A stretch of DNA of 64,000 nt, taken from the NCBI GenBank assembly GCA_030220185.1, contig JASPKZ010004955.1:1302001-1366000 (forward strand), given 5' to 3'. Below, piece by piece: positions 32,908 to 43,072 of this stretch. Position 1 is the stretch's first letter; each line of letters begins with the position of its first letter. This DNA comes from Diploptera punctata. Taxonomy: Eukaryota; Arthropoda; Insecta; Blattodea; Blaberidae. The notes below the pieces were generated by a model that was not told where the DNA came from, did not search any database, and saw only the letters and a program-made list of their open reading frames with translations. A program made the translations under genes and the position numbers.

Positions 32908-33125
32908 TCTGTTATTCCGTTCCTTAGGACCTTCATATGTTTTTAAATTGACATTCTTCTTAAATGTAAGATTTATGTCACATAGGCCTATACCAATTTG
33001 CGGAAATTCACTTGATATCTTATCATTCATGGTCTCTAGAACTGATTTGCCATATTGTTCAATGTCCCTTCTCGGTCCAGTTAAATTTAAATTAAGTTGC
33101 TGTCTTTCAGCCAGTTTACTTAAAA

Positions 33126-33960
33126 CTAATACTTACACACGAAATTAATATCATCATCATCATCATCCGGTATCATGGCAGCTGCCGCCGTCTTCTGGAA
33201 ACCAAATGCCATTCCTCTCTGTCCATCCATTGATCTTCCTCCATTCCTCTGATATTCATAGCTGCTTGTACCTCTTCTGTCCAAGTTTTCTTCGGTCTTC
33301 CTCCTTTCAATTGGGATCCATTCCATAACAATTTTTGGCAATCTTTGCTCTGGCATTCTTTTGACATGACCATACCAGTGCAATCTTTTCTTTTCTATAA
33401 TATCTATGATGTCCAGCTCCTCTTGTACACCCATAATTTCCCTTATTTCTTTATTTCGTGTTCTATCAATTCTAGATTTTCCAGCTGATCTTCTTAAAAC
33501 ATCCATTTCTGTACTTAAAATTCTTTTCATTTCCCTGGTAGGAATTGCCAGACTTCAGCACCATGTGTTAAAATGCTCTGAATTATGGCTTGCTATATAT
33601 TTGTAATTTTCTATTTTTTGTAATATTTTTGCTCCACCAAACAGAGTTTAAAGCAATTATTGCTTGTTTTGTTTGTGCGATTCTATTTTTAATTTCCACT
33701 GTGTTATCGCCTAAATGGTCTAATTTTGTTCCTAAATAAGTGTATTCAATACCAGGTTTTAGTTCTTCTCCATTGTTGAAATTTATATTTTCCATTTCTT
33801 CTCCTATACACAGGTATTTAGTTTTCTCAATGTTTATATAAAGTCCCTATTTTTCATATTGTTCTTTTGGTTTTTTAGCCATATATTCTATGTCGTCGTG
33901 GTCCTGTGCTATTAATACCTGGTCATCTGCAAAATTTAGTGAATATACATAATATTATTA
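33126..33960 (-). pseudogene. LINE RT C-terminal fragment with GAT tail
   Basis: Minus strand: NFADDQVLIAQDHDD (about 33945-33900, motif C), EKTKYLCIGEEMENINFNN, EYTYLGTKLDHLGDN, IKNRIAQTKQAIIALN, a break near 33583, EMDVLRRSAGKSRIDRTRN, IEKKRLHWYGHVKRMPEQRL. The end drifts into a GATGATGATGATGATATT tail (33151-33168). A family distinct from A. 5'-truncated and frameshifted. Confidence 0.8.
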
Positions 33961-34325
33961 TCAATATAATGAAAATAAAATAAACACAAATACACTTAAA
34001 TTATGAAATAATTAATATTTGTAATTCAATTGAAATTCGCAGTTGCAAAAAGCACAGCCACCTGGTTAAATAATAAACCAATTACCTTACACGGCCATCT
34101 GTTAGAATCGTATGGAACTCACAGATAATTATAACTCTTTGTTAAATAATAAACAAATAATTTGCAATAAAAAATAATGTGACTATAAATTTAGTTATAA
34201 ACTACCCTAAGTCTCAAGTTGGATCAAACTGCACATAGTGTGCAAAATTTTATTAAAATCGGTTCAGTAGTTTAGGATTCCATTGCAGACAAACAACGTG
34301 ACATGTAATTTTTATATATTAAGAT
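33961..34325 (+). repeat. AT-rich stretch ending in dispersed repeat 3' motif
   Basis: AAAATCGGTTCAGTAGTTTA (34253) and GACAAACAACGTGACATG (34294) match the style of the repeat end at 31880-31920. The body is AT-rich and unassigned. Confidence 0.4.
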
Positions 34326-35023
34326 AAATTGTATGTTAATTGAAAGCTTGAGATCTCCTCTATAAGTCTGCAGTTCACAAATTGTGTTGTCATTGTATAT
34401 TTTTACAAAGAATGATAATAAATCAAAAGCACCGAATGTAGAACATGCTCGATCAGCACTTCAAACTTACCCACATTTAACAATAAATTAAACAATTTGA
34501 AAATAAGTTATATTTTTAATTTCATATATCAAATAAAAGCGTATTCTTTCCTCTACAAAACTATATTATTTAATAATTTATTTAGTGAATCATTCCCGAA
34601 AAATAAGAACTAGTTTCATTAAAGAAATCATGCAGGCGATGCGCGTCATTCCGCAGAGATGAAGTGTTTTATTTATGCGGGTGGTGCACGTCACTCCACG
34701 CTGATGGGTTAATAACACTAGTCTGCATGATATCAGATGATTGAAAATTAATATGTTGCATTAGTTCACTTTTTTAAGCTGATTCCAGAACTATTCTTAG
34801 TTTTCTTCTATCAAGTACAGTTTTTTCACAATGGACCTAATCTGTTTTCATATATTTATTGATGAGAGCATAATATGTGCCAGACAGTAATGAGTATTTT
34901 TGGAGGTAAATTTTTCAATTCAAGCCTCTAATTGTAATTGTGTGACCTTTGAAGTGTTGTTCATATCAGAAACTTGTATTATGAATTCTGTTCTCATTTT
35001 ATCTCTCTATCGTGACTGCAAGT

Positions 35024-36230
35024 ATGGCAATGTCTACAGGCAAGTGTGTGAACAATCCTAACGATTTCTGCTATAATTTGTGGAAATTATAATGCTTAAG
35101 CAAAGAACTGATATTACGGACTTTGAGAAACAAGCTTACTCTGCTTATTTTAAAGTGAAACTTGGTAACCAGGATAAGGCGTTGGCGCCAAAGAAAGTTT
35201 GCTGCTATTGCGTTGAGAGGTTAAGATTGTGGACAGAAGGGAAGAAAACGGGCATGCCGTTTGCAATTCCTATGGCATGGAAGGAGCCTAAAGACCACCT
35301 TCATGACTGTTACTCCTGTTTGCTTAATGTTCAGGGGTGTAATTAAAAAAAATAACCAAATTGTCTACCCAATCATCCCTTCAGCCATTAAGCTAAGTTC
35401 CACCTGGAGAAGAGCTGCTTGTTCCTCTTCCTCCAGCTGTTTTAGAAAACCTGACAGAATATAATGTTGAAAGTGAACTTAATGCAATCACTGAAGACGA
35501 TACTGATGATATATATATACACGGCTTTACTCCACAATGGTTCTCTCAAAGTGACATTAATGATCTAGTTCATGATCTGAATTTGCCAAAGGAATGTGTG
35601 CCTGAACCTAAAAACGCCCTATATGAACCACTTGTAGACCCTCAAAAAGTCCTGCTTCCACCACTACACATCAAATTGGGCTTGATGAAGCAGTTTGTAA
35701 GGGTTCTACCAAAGAATGGGCCTTGCTTCAAGTACCTTTGTAAGAAATTTCCATCCATCACTCATGAAAAATTGAAAGCTGGAATTTTTGTTGGTCTGCA
35801 AATAAATAAAGTGCTGAAGGATAAATATTTTGAATAAAACAATGAATGGAAGAGGAAAAGAAGCCTGGACCACTTTCTGATCTGTTACTGAAAACATTCT
35901 AGGCAATAACAAATATCCTAATTATAAGGTAATTGCGGAAAATATGTTGGAAATTTTCAAAAAGTTGAATTGTAACATGAGTGTGAAAGTTCACTTTCTG
36001 TATTCCCATATCGACTACTTTCCCGAAAATCTGGGACATTATAGTGAAGAACAAGGTGAATGTTTTCACCAGGATGGAGATGGAGAGGAGGTACCGGAAC
36101 ATAGAATGAAACTACTGTTGGATGTTGATGAGGGAGACTAAAAATGGAGGAACTTCAAGGAAATCAAAGATGGGAAGGTTTCAAAATTAATGGAACACCA
36201 TTTACTTTCTGTTTTACAAGGTAGTCAGGA
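35024..36230 (+). pseudogene. repeat-encoded cysteine-rich protein of unknown function
   Basis: A + strand coding remnant with shifts and stops. N-terminus: KCVNNPNDFCY then (shifted) CGNY, LKQRTDITDFEKQAYSAYF, KVKLGNQDKALAPKKVCCYC, LRLWTEGKK, AWKEPKDHLHDCYSC. This gives paired cysteines and H-D-C-x2-C that could bind zinc. Middle: PEPKNALYEPLVDPQKVLLP, PLHIKLGLMKQFVRVL. C-terminal part: KVHFLYSHIDYFPENLGHYS, EEQGECFHQD. I know this combination as a protein seen in many copies in insect and other invertebrate genomes and usually left as hypothetical; its enzymology is not clear to me. It lies inside the Harbinger boundaries but outside the piggyBac. Alternatives: a cargo gene or an unclassified transposon protein. 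Confidence 0.6.
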
Positions 36231-36577
36231 AATTATTAGGACAGTTCTTTACAGTATTTTTATCATGTATTTTTAACAAAAATTAATCTTGTGTGAAATG
36301 AAGTTTGGATATTTGTGCTTGTAGTAGCTAAAATGTGAAAAAAATAAATTCATATTTTGTGCAAAGACCTGACATGATAGACAAAAATGGAAATCATTTC
36401 TGGTATGAGTATAAGAAATTGATTTAAAAACACCTATTTTAAATAAATCATCTGAGAAAAAGTTTTAAAAGCAGACTTGTGTAATCTCACTTACTGTAAA
36501 AGGATTATATTTTGATTGTAAATAGCTCAATTTATTCTATAACTATGGGTATCTGTTTTCTTATTATGATTATAAGT

Positions 36578-36875
36578 CCATCCATAGTAATTCTGCCCAA
36601 GTGCAGGTCTTTCACTGCAATCATAGCATTTTCATGCTGTGCTTTGCAGCTTTACTAGGGAATTATAGGTGTGTTAGCTTCCCGTTGGTTTCCACACCGG
36701 TGATGATGATGGCCGGATGATTTTCGGGGACCATTGGGCCCTAAAGCTTCCTGACATTTGTCTTATAGGTGAGGAAAAAACCACAGCCAGGAGCCTGTCC
36801 CGACTGGGAATCAAAGTCAGGCCGCTGCATGATAAGGCAGCATGCTACCTCTGTACACCAGCACAACGGTGGACG
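36578..36875 (-). mobile_element. tRNA-derived SINE, family 3, TSD TGATTATAAGT
   Basis: On the minus strand the head GTGCTGGTGTACAGAGGTAG and GACTTTGATTCCCAGTCGGG are A- and B-box-like; the body runs to GCACTTGGGCAGAATTAC. An exact 11-bp duplication TGATTATAAGT flanks it (36567-36577, 36876-36886). No related copy seen in this window. Confidence 0.75.
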
Positions 36876-36887
36876 TGATTATAAGTA

Positions 36888-37352
36888 ATCAATATATTAT
36901 TTAATATGTAAAACTTATTTGGAATTTTGATTATTATAGGATTTATCTCTCCTTGTAACAGATTGAAGAGCTCTTTCTCCCGTGAATTCAGAATGATTGG
37001 TTTGTTCCTTCTGTTCATATCTGTCTTTTCTTCAGCATAGTTTTCGTATGGTTGGAGAACCCGACATGCTGACCACATGTCACCCCCTAACTGGCTTATA
37101 ATCGTCTACCTCTGTGATTAACACATGTGGACATGAGGCCAAGGCCCTTCTAGGCCTGTCGCGCTTGGAGTTCTAGTTTTCATATTGTTAATTTTCTTTA
37201 GCAACTGATTTGAATTTATCGGTGTGCCAAAATTAAGTTCAAATAATTTAATTATTTCCTGAATTGCTACATTTTTTTCTTTTTTCTTCTGGAATTTTCG
37301 ACTTTTGTAGTAATTGTGGATTATTTCCTTGAGCAGTAACTAAAATTGCCAT
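36888..37352 (-). pseudogene. Harbinger Myb/SANT-like DNA-binding protein, split by a SINE
   Basis: The minus strand starts MAILVTAQGNNPQLLQKSKI (37352), shifts at an A run, then VAIQEIIKLFELNFGTPINS, NQLLKKINNMK; after a SINE insertion (37046-37157): ENYAEEKTDMNRRNKPIILN, SREKELFNLLQGEINPIIIK. A helix with LLKKINNMK followed by a K-x2-D-x3-GN-K-P-I stretch and LL.GE.NP fits the trihelix/Myb-like protein that accompanies the transposase in Harbinger elements and helps it reach its sites. Being near the right end and opposite in strand to the transposase supports this. Broken by a frameshift and by the SINE. Confidence 0.6.
37046..37157 (+). mobile_element. SINE family 1, 3' fragment, TSD TAGTTTTCRTAT
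   Basis: Shares ACATGCTGACCACATGTCAC and ATCTACCTCTGTGATT-type sequence with the family 1 copy at 42460. TAGTTTTCGTAT on the left and TAGTTTTCATAT on the right look like its TSD. It interrupts the Myb-like coding region. 5'-truncated. Confidence 0.7.
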
Positions 37353-37599
37353 TGTATTTTTTACAGATTTTGAACTATTTTTTGCATCCGAAACAGAAAA
37401 GGCCATTTTACAAACCGCACTGCATGTATAGTTTTGAGTGCACTGAGAAAGCAGAAATAAAAAAGCGTGGTTATGATGTTTTGGTTGAAAATTATGGAGT
37501 CAGCACAAATATTTTGCTTTTGAAGAATGAAAACATAAACAAGCGCTCAGGTTGTAAAGAATGCTGAGGATTAATTTACAAAATGCGCGGCTGCTCGAC

Positions 37600-37777
37600 T
37601 TGGAGTTTAGAAGCACATGCTTCTTATTTAGAAGGAAAAGGTAGAAGTATAAGGTAAAGAATGCTATTCATATTATTCAAAGCACATGCTTATACTTCTA
37701 CCTTTTGCTTCCAAGCAAATACTTCTACCTCTACCTTGTGCTCAGAAGCAAAACCTCCAGTTTTATTCATACGGCCC
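37600..37777. repeat. Harbinger right end with subterminal repeats
   Basis: AGAAGCACATGCTTCT (about 37611), GGTAGAAGTATAAGGTA and its inverse TATACTTCTACC, and TGCTTCC-type motifs lead up to the terminal repeat. Mirrors 28164-28420. Confidence 0.6.
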
Positions 37778-37780
37778 ATT

Positions 37781-38155
37781 GAGTGCTTTTATACTGATGT
37801 TGTTCCTGATATACCCTTGATGAAACATGGGTTGTTAGCATTTATGTTAAATTTAAATTTAAAAAATGTGTTTAAAATTTACCTTTTATGCATCATGCAC
37901 TTTGTTCTCTGTAGTCAAATTTCGATATACCAAGGTATATATAGTGGTAACTGATAAGATATAGTGCGGGGTTGAAGCATGTACCCCAAACACTGCTTAT
38001 AACAAGCTTCTACTATATGTACAATTATTTTATGGAATGCCCAATCTTTTCTATAATTTCATTGGTTCTTATTAATTAATAAAAGTGTATTCATATAATA
38101 CTGTATAATGAATTCACAATTCATTTGATTTTCATTAATAAAATTGTAGTTAAGA
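37781..38155. other. AT-rich stretch without a recognised gene
   Basis: No coding or RNA signature seen between the Harbinger end and the LINE tail. Confidence 0.5.
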
Positions 38156-38213
38156 ATAAAATCATCATCATCATCAATTGCAGGCATGGATTAGGCCATT
38201 GGTCTGTTCCGCT

Positions 38214-39111
38214 TCAGGATAGAAATTGATCCCTCCATCTCTTCTTAGGTCTTCCTGGGTCTCTTCGCCCTGTGGGTCTGTAGTTCAATAGCTGCAGAGG
38301 TAGTCTATTGTTTGGCATTCTAAGAAGGTGTTCATGCCAATTATTTTGATATTTTTGAATGGTTTCAGTTATTGCTGTTGTGTTGAGAGCTTTGCGGATA
38401 TCTTCATTACGCATTTGGTCATAAAGTGTATAACCCGCTAAGGTCTTAATAACTTCATTTCTGCAGCTACTATCGTGTTTAATACCTGTAGTAAGAGTCC
38501 AGGTTTCAGAACCATAAAGTAGAGCCATTGTTTTATAAAGTTTTAGAATTGTATCTGGGCGAACTTTTCGGAAAATAATGCTTTTTATTGTTCCTATAAG
38601 TTTTTGAAATTTGACCAATTTTATGTCTATGTCCTTACATGTGTCATAGGAAAGATTACAGCCAAGATAAGTAAAGTTATTAACGTGTTCTATTATATTG
38701 TTGTTAATAACAATTTTAGTTCATATCGGTATTTTCCCTTGAAACGCCATAGTTCTTGTCTTACCGAAATTTTCAAATTATAATTTTGGGTTATATTTGA
38801 CAATCTATGTACTGCTCTCTGTAGGTGATCTTCAGAAGTAGCCAATATTACTTGATCATCTGCATACATTAATGTGTTGAGGGGTCGACCATAAATCATG
38901 AAGTGTGATTGTGATTGGTTTTGCCATAATTTTATGATTTCATTCATATATAAATTAAATTAGTCTATCTGATTTGCTGATTTGATTATTTATTTTTATT
39001 CGTGTGTTATGATACATGCTTTGAATCACTTGAATTAAATGCTTGGGTATTCCTGCATTACGTAAGATATCCCATAATTTTATTCTGTTTACTGTGTTGA
39101 AGGCTTTATGA
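38214..39111 (-). pseudogene. LINE RT, C-terminal part
   Basis: Motif A continues here as HKAFNTVNRIKLWDIL (39110-39060), then LIQVIQSMYHNTRIKINNQI, a gap, MNEIIKLWQNQSQ, LMYADDQVILATSEDHLQRA (motif C at about 38880), NLKISV, KYRYEL-TIINNN, and the ORF 38618-38214 with ETWTLTTGIKHDSSCR, NEVIKTLAGYTLYDQMRNED, NRLPLQLLNYRPTGRRDPGR. Frames change at 38690. Confidence 0.8.
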
Positions 39112-39959
39112 TGAACCTAAAGTGCGATTTTCGGTTCGCTACTGCAGTGCCGTTATCCTCCCTGAACATAAAGATTCGTGAACTATGCCAATATCCTTTC
39201 CTTATGCATCTACCCCCACTCACCTTTTTGTCTCTCCTGTTGCGCTGTTTGTGTTGCGCATCTCCCCTTTTACCTTGGAACGCTCAAATACGCAATGCAC
39301 ATCAAGAATATTATCATTCGATCGGAACTTTGAGTTGAGACAACGTCGTCTGGAGCTGCGAGTGGCGTGGTTTAAGTTTTGGTCCTGAGGACCGGGGAAA
39401 GACTACCCTGGCTTGGACCGTGGTATGAATGTTGTGTGAGGTATGATATAGTTTTGTAATGTTAAGGATTATTATTTATTTTCTTTTTGTTGAAGAATGA
39501 TCACGTATTTACATTTGTTATATTTTTCATCCACTTCAGACGTCTTGTTTATATTAAACATCATTTTTATATATATCCTGGTTAATGTTCAAGTTATTTA
39601 TGTGCATGCTGCTGTTTGATATTCCTGTACTGAAACTTACTTATTTAGGAGATCATTCTAGCTTCGTTTATTTTCCGTCTAGCTTTCATGATTAATAACA
39701 ATAATGATACATTCAGTTTAAATCAGAATCATAAACTACTCTAGTGTTTTGAGATCTATTGTTGATTCATGTTTAAGTGTTTAGGAAAGAAAGATGAATC
39801 AATCTTTGCCTCCTATGGGCCCGGGCAAAGGTTTTTGATTAATAACCTCAGATGTTATGAACTCTACGCTAGTATATACAACGGAAACAAAAGACGATCC
39901 AAAAGAAAACTGCACAAATGGTAGCAGTCAGAGTGGTTATATATATAATGCACCGTACA
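39112..39959 (+). repeat. solo LTR in sense orientation, TSD ATGA
   Basis: Starts TGAACCTAAAGTGCGATTTT, ends GCACCGTACA, flanked by ATGA (39108-39111, 39960-39963). It shows CCTATGGGCCCGGGCAAAGG and CACAAATGGTAGCAGTCAGA, which are the reverse complements of motifs in the minus-strand LTRs at 7.7 and 20.3 kb. 848 bp. Confidence 0.88.
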
Positions 39960-39963
39960 ATGA

Positions 39964-41850
39964 TAATCAGTGAATATCATAAAAGTTGGTATATTAAATT
40001 CTCTATGTTTTTCTATGATTTGTGCTAATGTAAAGACACTATCTATACAGGTTCTGTTGGGTCTGAAACCATTTTGTTCTTCTAGGATAATTGTGTCTAA
40101 AAAAAAAAAAAAAAAAAAGGGAAAAAAAAAAAAAAAAAAAAAGGGGGGTCGGGCCTTCGGCTCCCTTTTTTTTTTCCCTTGGGTGGTGGTTATCATTATT
40201 TTGCATAAATTTTATAGGCAGCATTTAGCAGACAATTCCCTCTATCATTATTGTCATCATTTGTTTCCTTTTTATGAATAGGTACAACTAACGAGTTATT
40301 CCATTCATCTGGTACACAGCCAATCTTCCAACCTATATTAATAAGATCTAAAAATTTGTTTTAAAATTGGATCCGCAGCATATTTGAATAATTTCGTGTT
40401 TGATATGGATCTGATCCTGGTGTCCTTCGGTAGTGTGGCATTTGTATAATGGCAAAGTTCAACTCATCCTCCAAGGTGATAGGATCTACATCATAATCAC
40501 TGGTAGTATGTTGTGTTATATTAGTTGTGACAGCCCAAAGCTGCTCATATTTATTTAACCATCTAGTCATTGGGATGGGATTTATGTTTTAAAGTGATCT
40601 TATAACAGATTTATTTAATTCTTTTAATATCTTTATACGCTTTGACTTGTTATCCATTGACGATCATATTCTATATTATGGCTAATAAATGTTCCCCATG
40701 TTTAGTGTTGGATCTTGCGAACTTCTCGTTTGGCAATTGCTGATAGTCTGTTCATAATTCATTAAGTTTTCGTGTGACCTATCAATTAAGTATTTCAATA
40801 TAAGCTTCCTTCTTACATCTAATTTTATCTGCAATATATCATTCCAAATAACTAAACCTCTTCTATTTTGTCCTCTTTGTTTCTGTAGCACGAACCTCTT
40901 TTGCTGTCTTTAGTAAAATTTCTTTTAATGTTTCCCATTCCTGGATTAATGTTTGGGGCGTCCCGCCATTATTTGCTGTGGGAGGTATGTCTTCATTCGA
41001 ATTTGATACAAGTGTCTAATACTGAGCTCATGTAATAGATGTATTTTAAATGTATTTCCTCAGGAGAATTTCTCTTTCTTTGAGTTTTATGCCATCTTAA
41101 GTGGGGATATTGTATTGTGGACGTCAATAGATCGTGGTCATATTTACTCATCTTAACCTCGAAAGAACTCTAGTGTCTTTAACATATGGCAAGGTTTTAT
41201 TATTAGTGATCACGTAATCAATTATTTACTTTGTCCCTCTTGCTGACCATGTATACTTGTGAATGTTCTTTATGTCAGAAAAAAGGAATTCGTGATTTTA
41301 AGATTGTTCAGTGCTGCAAAATCAATAAGTTGTTCTCTACTTTTTATTAATGGTTTGTTTCCCGTTGTTTCCAACAATTCCTTGTAGTGGAGTGGTTGCC
41401 AATTCTGGCATGTAAATCACCTGCTATTATAATGTAATCTGATTTGTTTATGTTATTATATTGAACCTGTTACTCCTGATAAAATTTCTCTGATTCTTCA
41501 GTTTTCCCTTCTTCCGGGGCTATACTCCAATTATAGTCATAAAACCTTGGCATACTTTTACCTGTAATGTTAGAATTCTTTCATTAACGTAGCAATATGA
41601 ATTAATTTTATTTTTCCATTGTGTTTGTATGAAGATTGCTATTCCTGCTGCTGTTCGTCTGAGCTTATCTACACCGCTATAAAGTAGAATATAATTTCTA
41701 AATTCTTTACTTTCGCGTAATTTTTTCTTAGTTTCTGGAATCACTGCTATGTCAATTTTGGCTTCTTCTAACTCTTTAATTAATTCAGTTTCTTTATTTC
41801 ACAGACCTCTGGCATTCCATACACCAATTTTCATTTCATTATTCTATGTT
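39964..41850 (-). pseudogene. LINE endonuclease, linker and RT N-terminal part
   Basis: EN: VWNARGL (about 41825), DIAVIPETKKKLRESKEF (41744 region), RRTAAGIAIFIQTQWKNK, RILTLQVKVCQGFMTIIGV (strand core). Linker: GQNRRGLVIWND (40860), MTRWLNKYEQLW (40570), PITLEDELNFAIIQMPHYR. RT: LNAAYKIYAK (40235-40205), a homopolymer-rich gap, DTIILEEQNGFRPNRTCIDS (40096-40040), EKHREFNIPTFMIFTDYH up to the LTR. Several stops, not functional. Confidence 0.8.
40097..40186. other. homopolymer block, probable sequence or assembly artefact
   Basis: Runs of about 20 and 22 A separated by GGG, then GGGGGGTCGGGCCTTCGGC and CTCCC plus ten T and CCC. The two sides can fold on each other. It replaces about 12 codons of LINE RT. 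This looks like slippage, a gap fill or a misread region rather than biology. Confidence 0.5.
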
Positions 41851-41960
41851 TTTTTAAACACATCACCGCACTATCGGCGACCATCGTCACCATCATCACC
41901 TGTTTTCACAACTGTCATTTTTTTCTTTTGCTGGTAATTATCCAAACTGCCTCCTAGAAG

Positions 41961-42030
41961 TATGAGGTAAGAAGAATTCGCGATTCATTTTATTCTTATC
42001 AATAAAACCTCATAATGTTAAAAATTCCCA
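41961..42030 (-). repeat. PLE terminal module (isolated)
   Basis: TATGAGGTAAGAAG ... AAAACCTCATAATGTTA: the 8-bp stem TATGAGGT/ACCTCATA around a 45-base AT-rich loop, followed by TGTTA as in the other modules. No PLE coding sequence is next to it. 42031-42447 shows nothing else. Confidence 0.55.
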
Positions 42031-42459
42031 AATTAATTATATTAGATTTGTAGTTGTTTGTTAATGCTCTGGATCTTGGAATTCGTCCAATCTCCATCTA
42101 ACATCCCAATAATAAGATGTTAACTGGGTTTGAATATTTCCTTTGATTTTTTCGTATCGTTTGTCACCACAGTAGATATTCCTTGTCCATGATTTTGTCT
42201 AGTTGTATGCACAGGGTGCACTGTGGAGAATTGTAGATGTTTAGCTGTGGAGGTTTGCAGCCAAGCAGTCTTGCCCGATGTTAAACAGAACATTTGCACC
42301 ATTTTTCTTTATGGGTAATCAGGAATGCATTTTTTGTCTTCAAGGATGGTGTTCCATTTCTTGTTTGCCCATATATTTTAAACTCTGCCTGTTGTATTTT
42401 TTTTGCTAACATATCAGATTTGTCATCTCCTAGCTATTCCTACATGTAATAGTATCCAT

Positions 42460-42805
42460 GTCCCGCGCCATAGCCAAGTGGTTAAGGCAGGAAACCTTGG
42501 TGCAGAGCTACGGGACTTGCGCTGGTTCGAGTCTCCATGGGGGAAGAAATTTTCTCATGGTATTTTGGCCAGTATGGGATCGGTGCCCATCCAGCATCGT
42601 GAGGCATTTGGGTAGCTACAATAAGTAGCGGCTCCAGGTTGAGAAAACCAGTTATAACGGCTGGGGGGACTCGACATGCTGACCACATGTCACCCCTATA
42701 CTGCTGATGATCATCTACCTCTGTGATTGACACATGTGGATGTGAGGCCTGCAGCCGGCTGGTAGGCTAAGGGCCTTGTAGGCCTGTCGCGCCAGGAGAA
42801 AAAAA
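42460..42805 (+). mobile_element. tRNA-derived SINE, family 1, TSD AATAGTATCCAT
   Basis: Best copy of the family: head CCCGCGCCATAGCCAAGTGG, A box ATAGCCAAGTGGTTAAGGC, B box CTGGTTCGAGTCTCC, body with GGGTAGCTACAATAAGTAGC, ACATGCTGACCACATGTCAC, AGGCCTGTCGCGCC, and an A tail. Exact 12-bp TSD (42448-42459, 42806-42817). Other copies: 15376, 37046, 53205. Confidence 0.92.
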
Positions 42806-43072
42806 AATAGTATCCATTGTAGGGTTATTTGTTCTCCTAAATTTTGTAACAGCTATAGTGAATGGAGTATTTCATGTATTGTACTATTGCTTAGGTATGT
42901 TTGTAATGAAAGTTTTGAATCCACTAAATATTGCCACTTTATTGAATTTATTTATATGGTTGAAAAGTTGTTTGACTAGTATTGATTGCTGCTGTTTCTC
43001 CACTAAAGTTGGTTGTATTTGAACCTGCTGATAAATATAGGTTGAAGAATTTGCAGAGTGTTAATAAATGTA

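Larger units (their letters stand above)
31980..33110 (-). pseudogene. LINE ORF1 (gag-like) fragment, split by SINE and internally duplicated
   Basis: From right to left: MNDKISSEFPQIGIG (33030), KERNNRTVSKSV, NMPNITETISMPQLNEKQDD, ITIQRLLEDDENPNCQQ, then a second copy of the last ~55 residues interrupted by a SINE, then STKPLPHKPPSIFIPGVVNV (about 32120-32070) and ELKNCVKQKL. PPSIFIPGVVNVPELK resembles the PRE_C2HC region at the centre of Jockey-type ORF1 proteins, which bind element RNA. No CCHC knuckles follow. Function inferred from this one motif; moderately sure it is retrotransposon ORF1. Confidence 0.55.
29361..34708 (-). mobile_element. piggyBac element (5.3 kb, with nested insertions)
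   Basis: TTAA (29357-29360) is followed by CCCATCAGCGTGG, and CCACGCTGATGGG (34696-34708) is followed by TTAA (34709-34712): a perfect 13-bp terminal inverted repeat with the TTAA target typical of piggyBac. The only transposase part I recognise is the C-terminal cysteine-rich domain at 29590-29836 on the minus strand, close to the left end as expected. The interior was later filled with LINE, ORF1 and SINE sequences, which explains the length. Confidence 0.7.
28164..37777 (+). mobile_element. probable PIF/Harbinger element with nested insertions
   Basis: Left end GGGCCATAAGAATAAA (28164) and right end TTTATTCATACGGCCC (ending 37777) are inverted repeats with similarity over about 38 bp, flanked by ATT (28161-28163, 37778-37780). 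A HARBI1-like transposase fragment lies near the left end on + and a Myb-like gene near the right end on -, the classic two-gene Harbinger layout. The middle is filled by later arrivals, chiefly a piggyBac element (29361-34708). The 3-bp ATT differs from the usual TWA, so the TSD is suggestive only. Confidence 0.6.
38161..41850 (-). mobile_element. LINE, nearly full length, split by a solo LTR
   Basis: On the minus strand, from 41850 to 38161: endonuclease (IGVWNARGL-like start, AVIPETKKKLRESKEFRNYI, GIAIFIQTQWKNKINSY), a linker (40900-40350), RT (NAAYKIYAK, EEQNGFRPNRTC, motif A split by an LTR, ADDQVILATSEDHL, TMALLYGSETWTL, RNEVIKTLAGYT, GRRDPGRPKKRWRDQF) and a GATGATGATGATG tail (38161-38176). 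Stops and shifts are scattered throughout. The same 3' end (GAACAGACCAA..GGCCTAA) occurs at 43690-43741. Confidence 0.85.

Noticed and set aside
37346..37567. 73-codon + strand frame near the Harbinger right end
   Set aside because: No recognised motif, overlaps the start of the minus-strand Myb-like gene, and its composition is that of the noncoding end.
39864..40281. Several 60-110-codon frames with poly-Phe/poly-Lys
   Set aside because: Created by the homopolymer block at 40097-40186.
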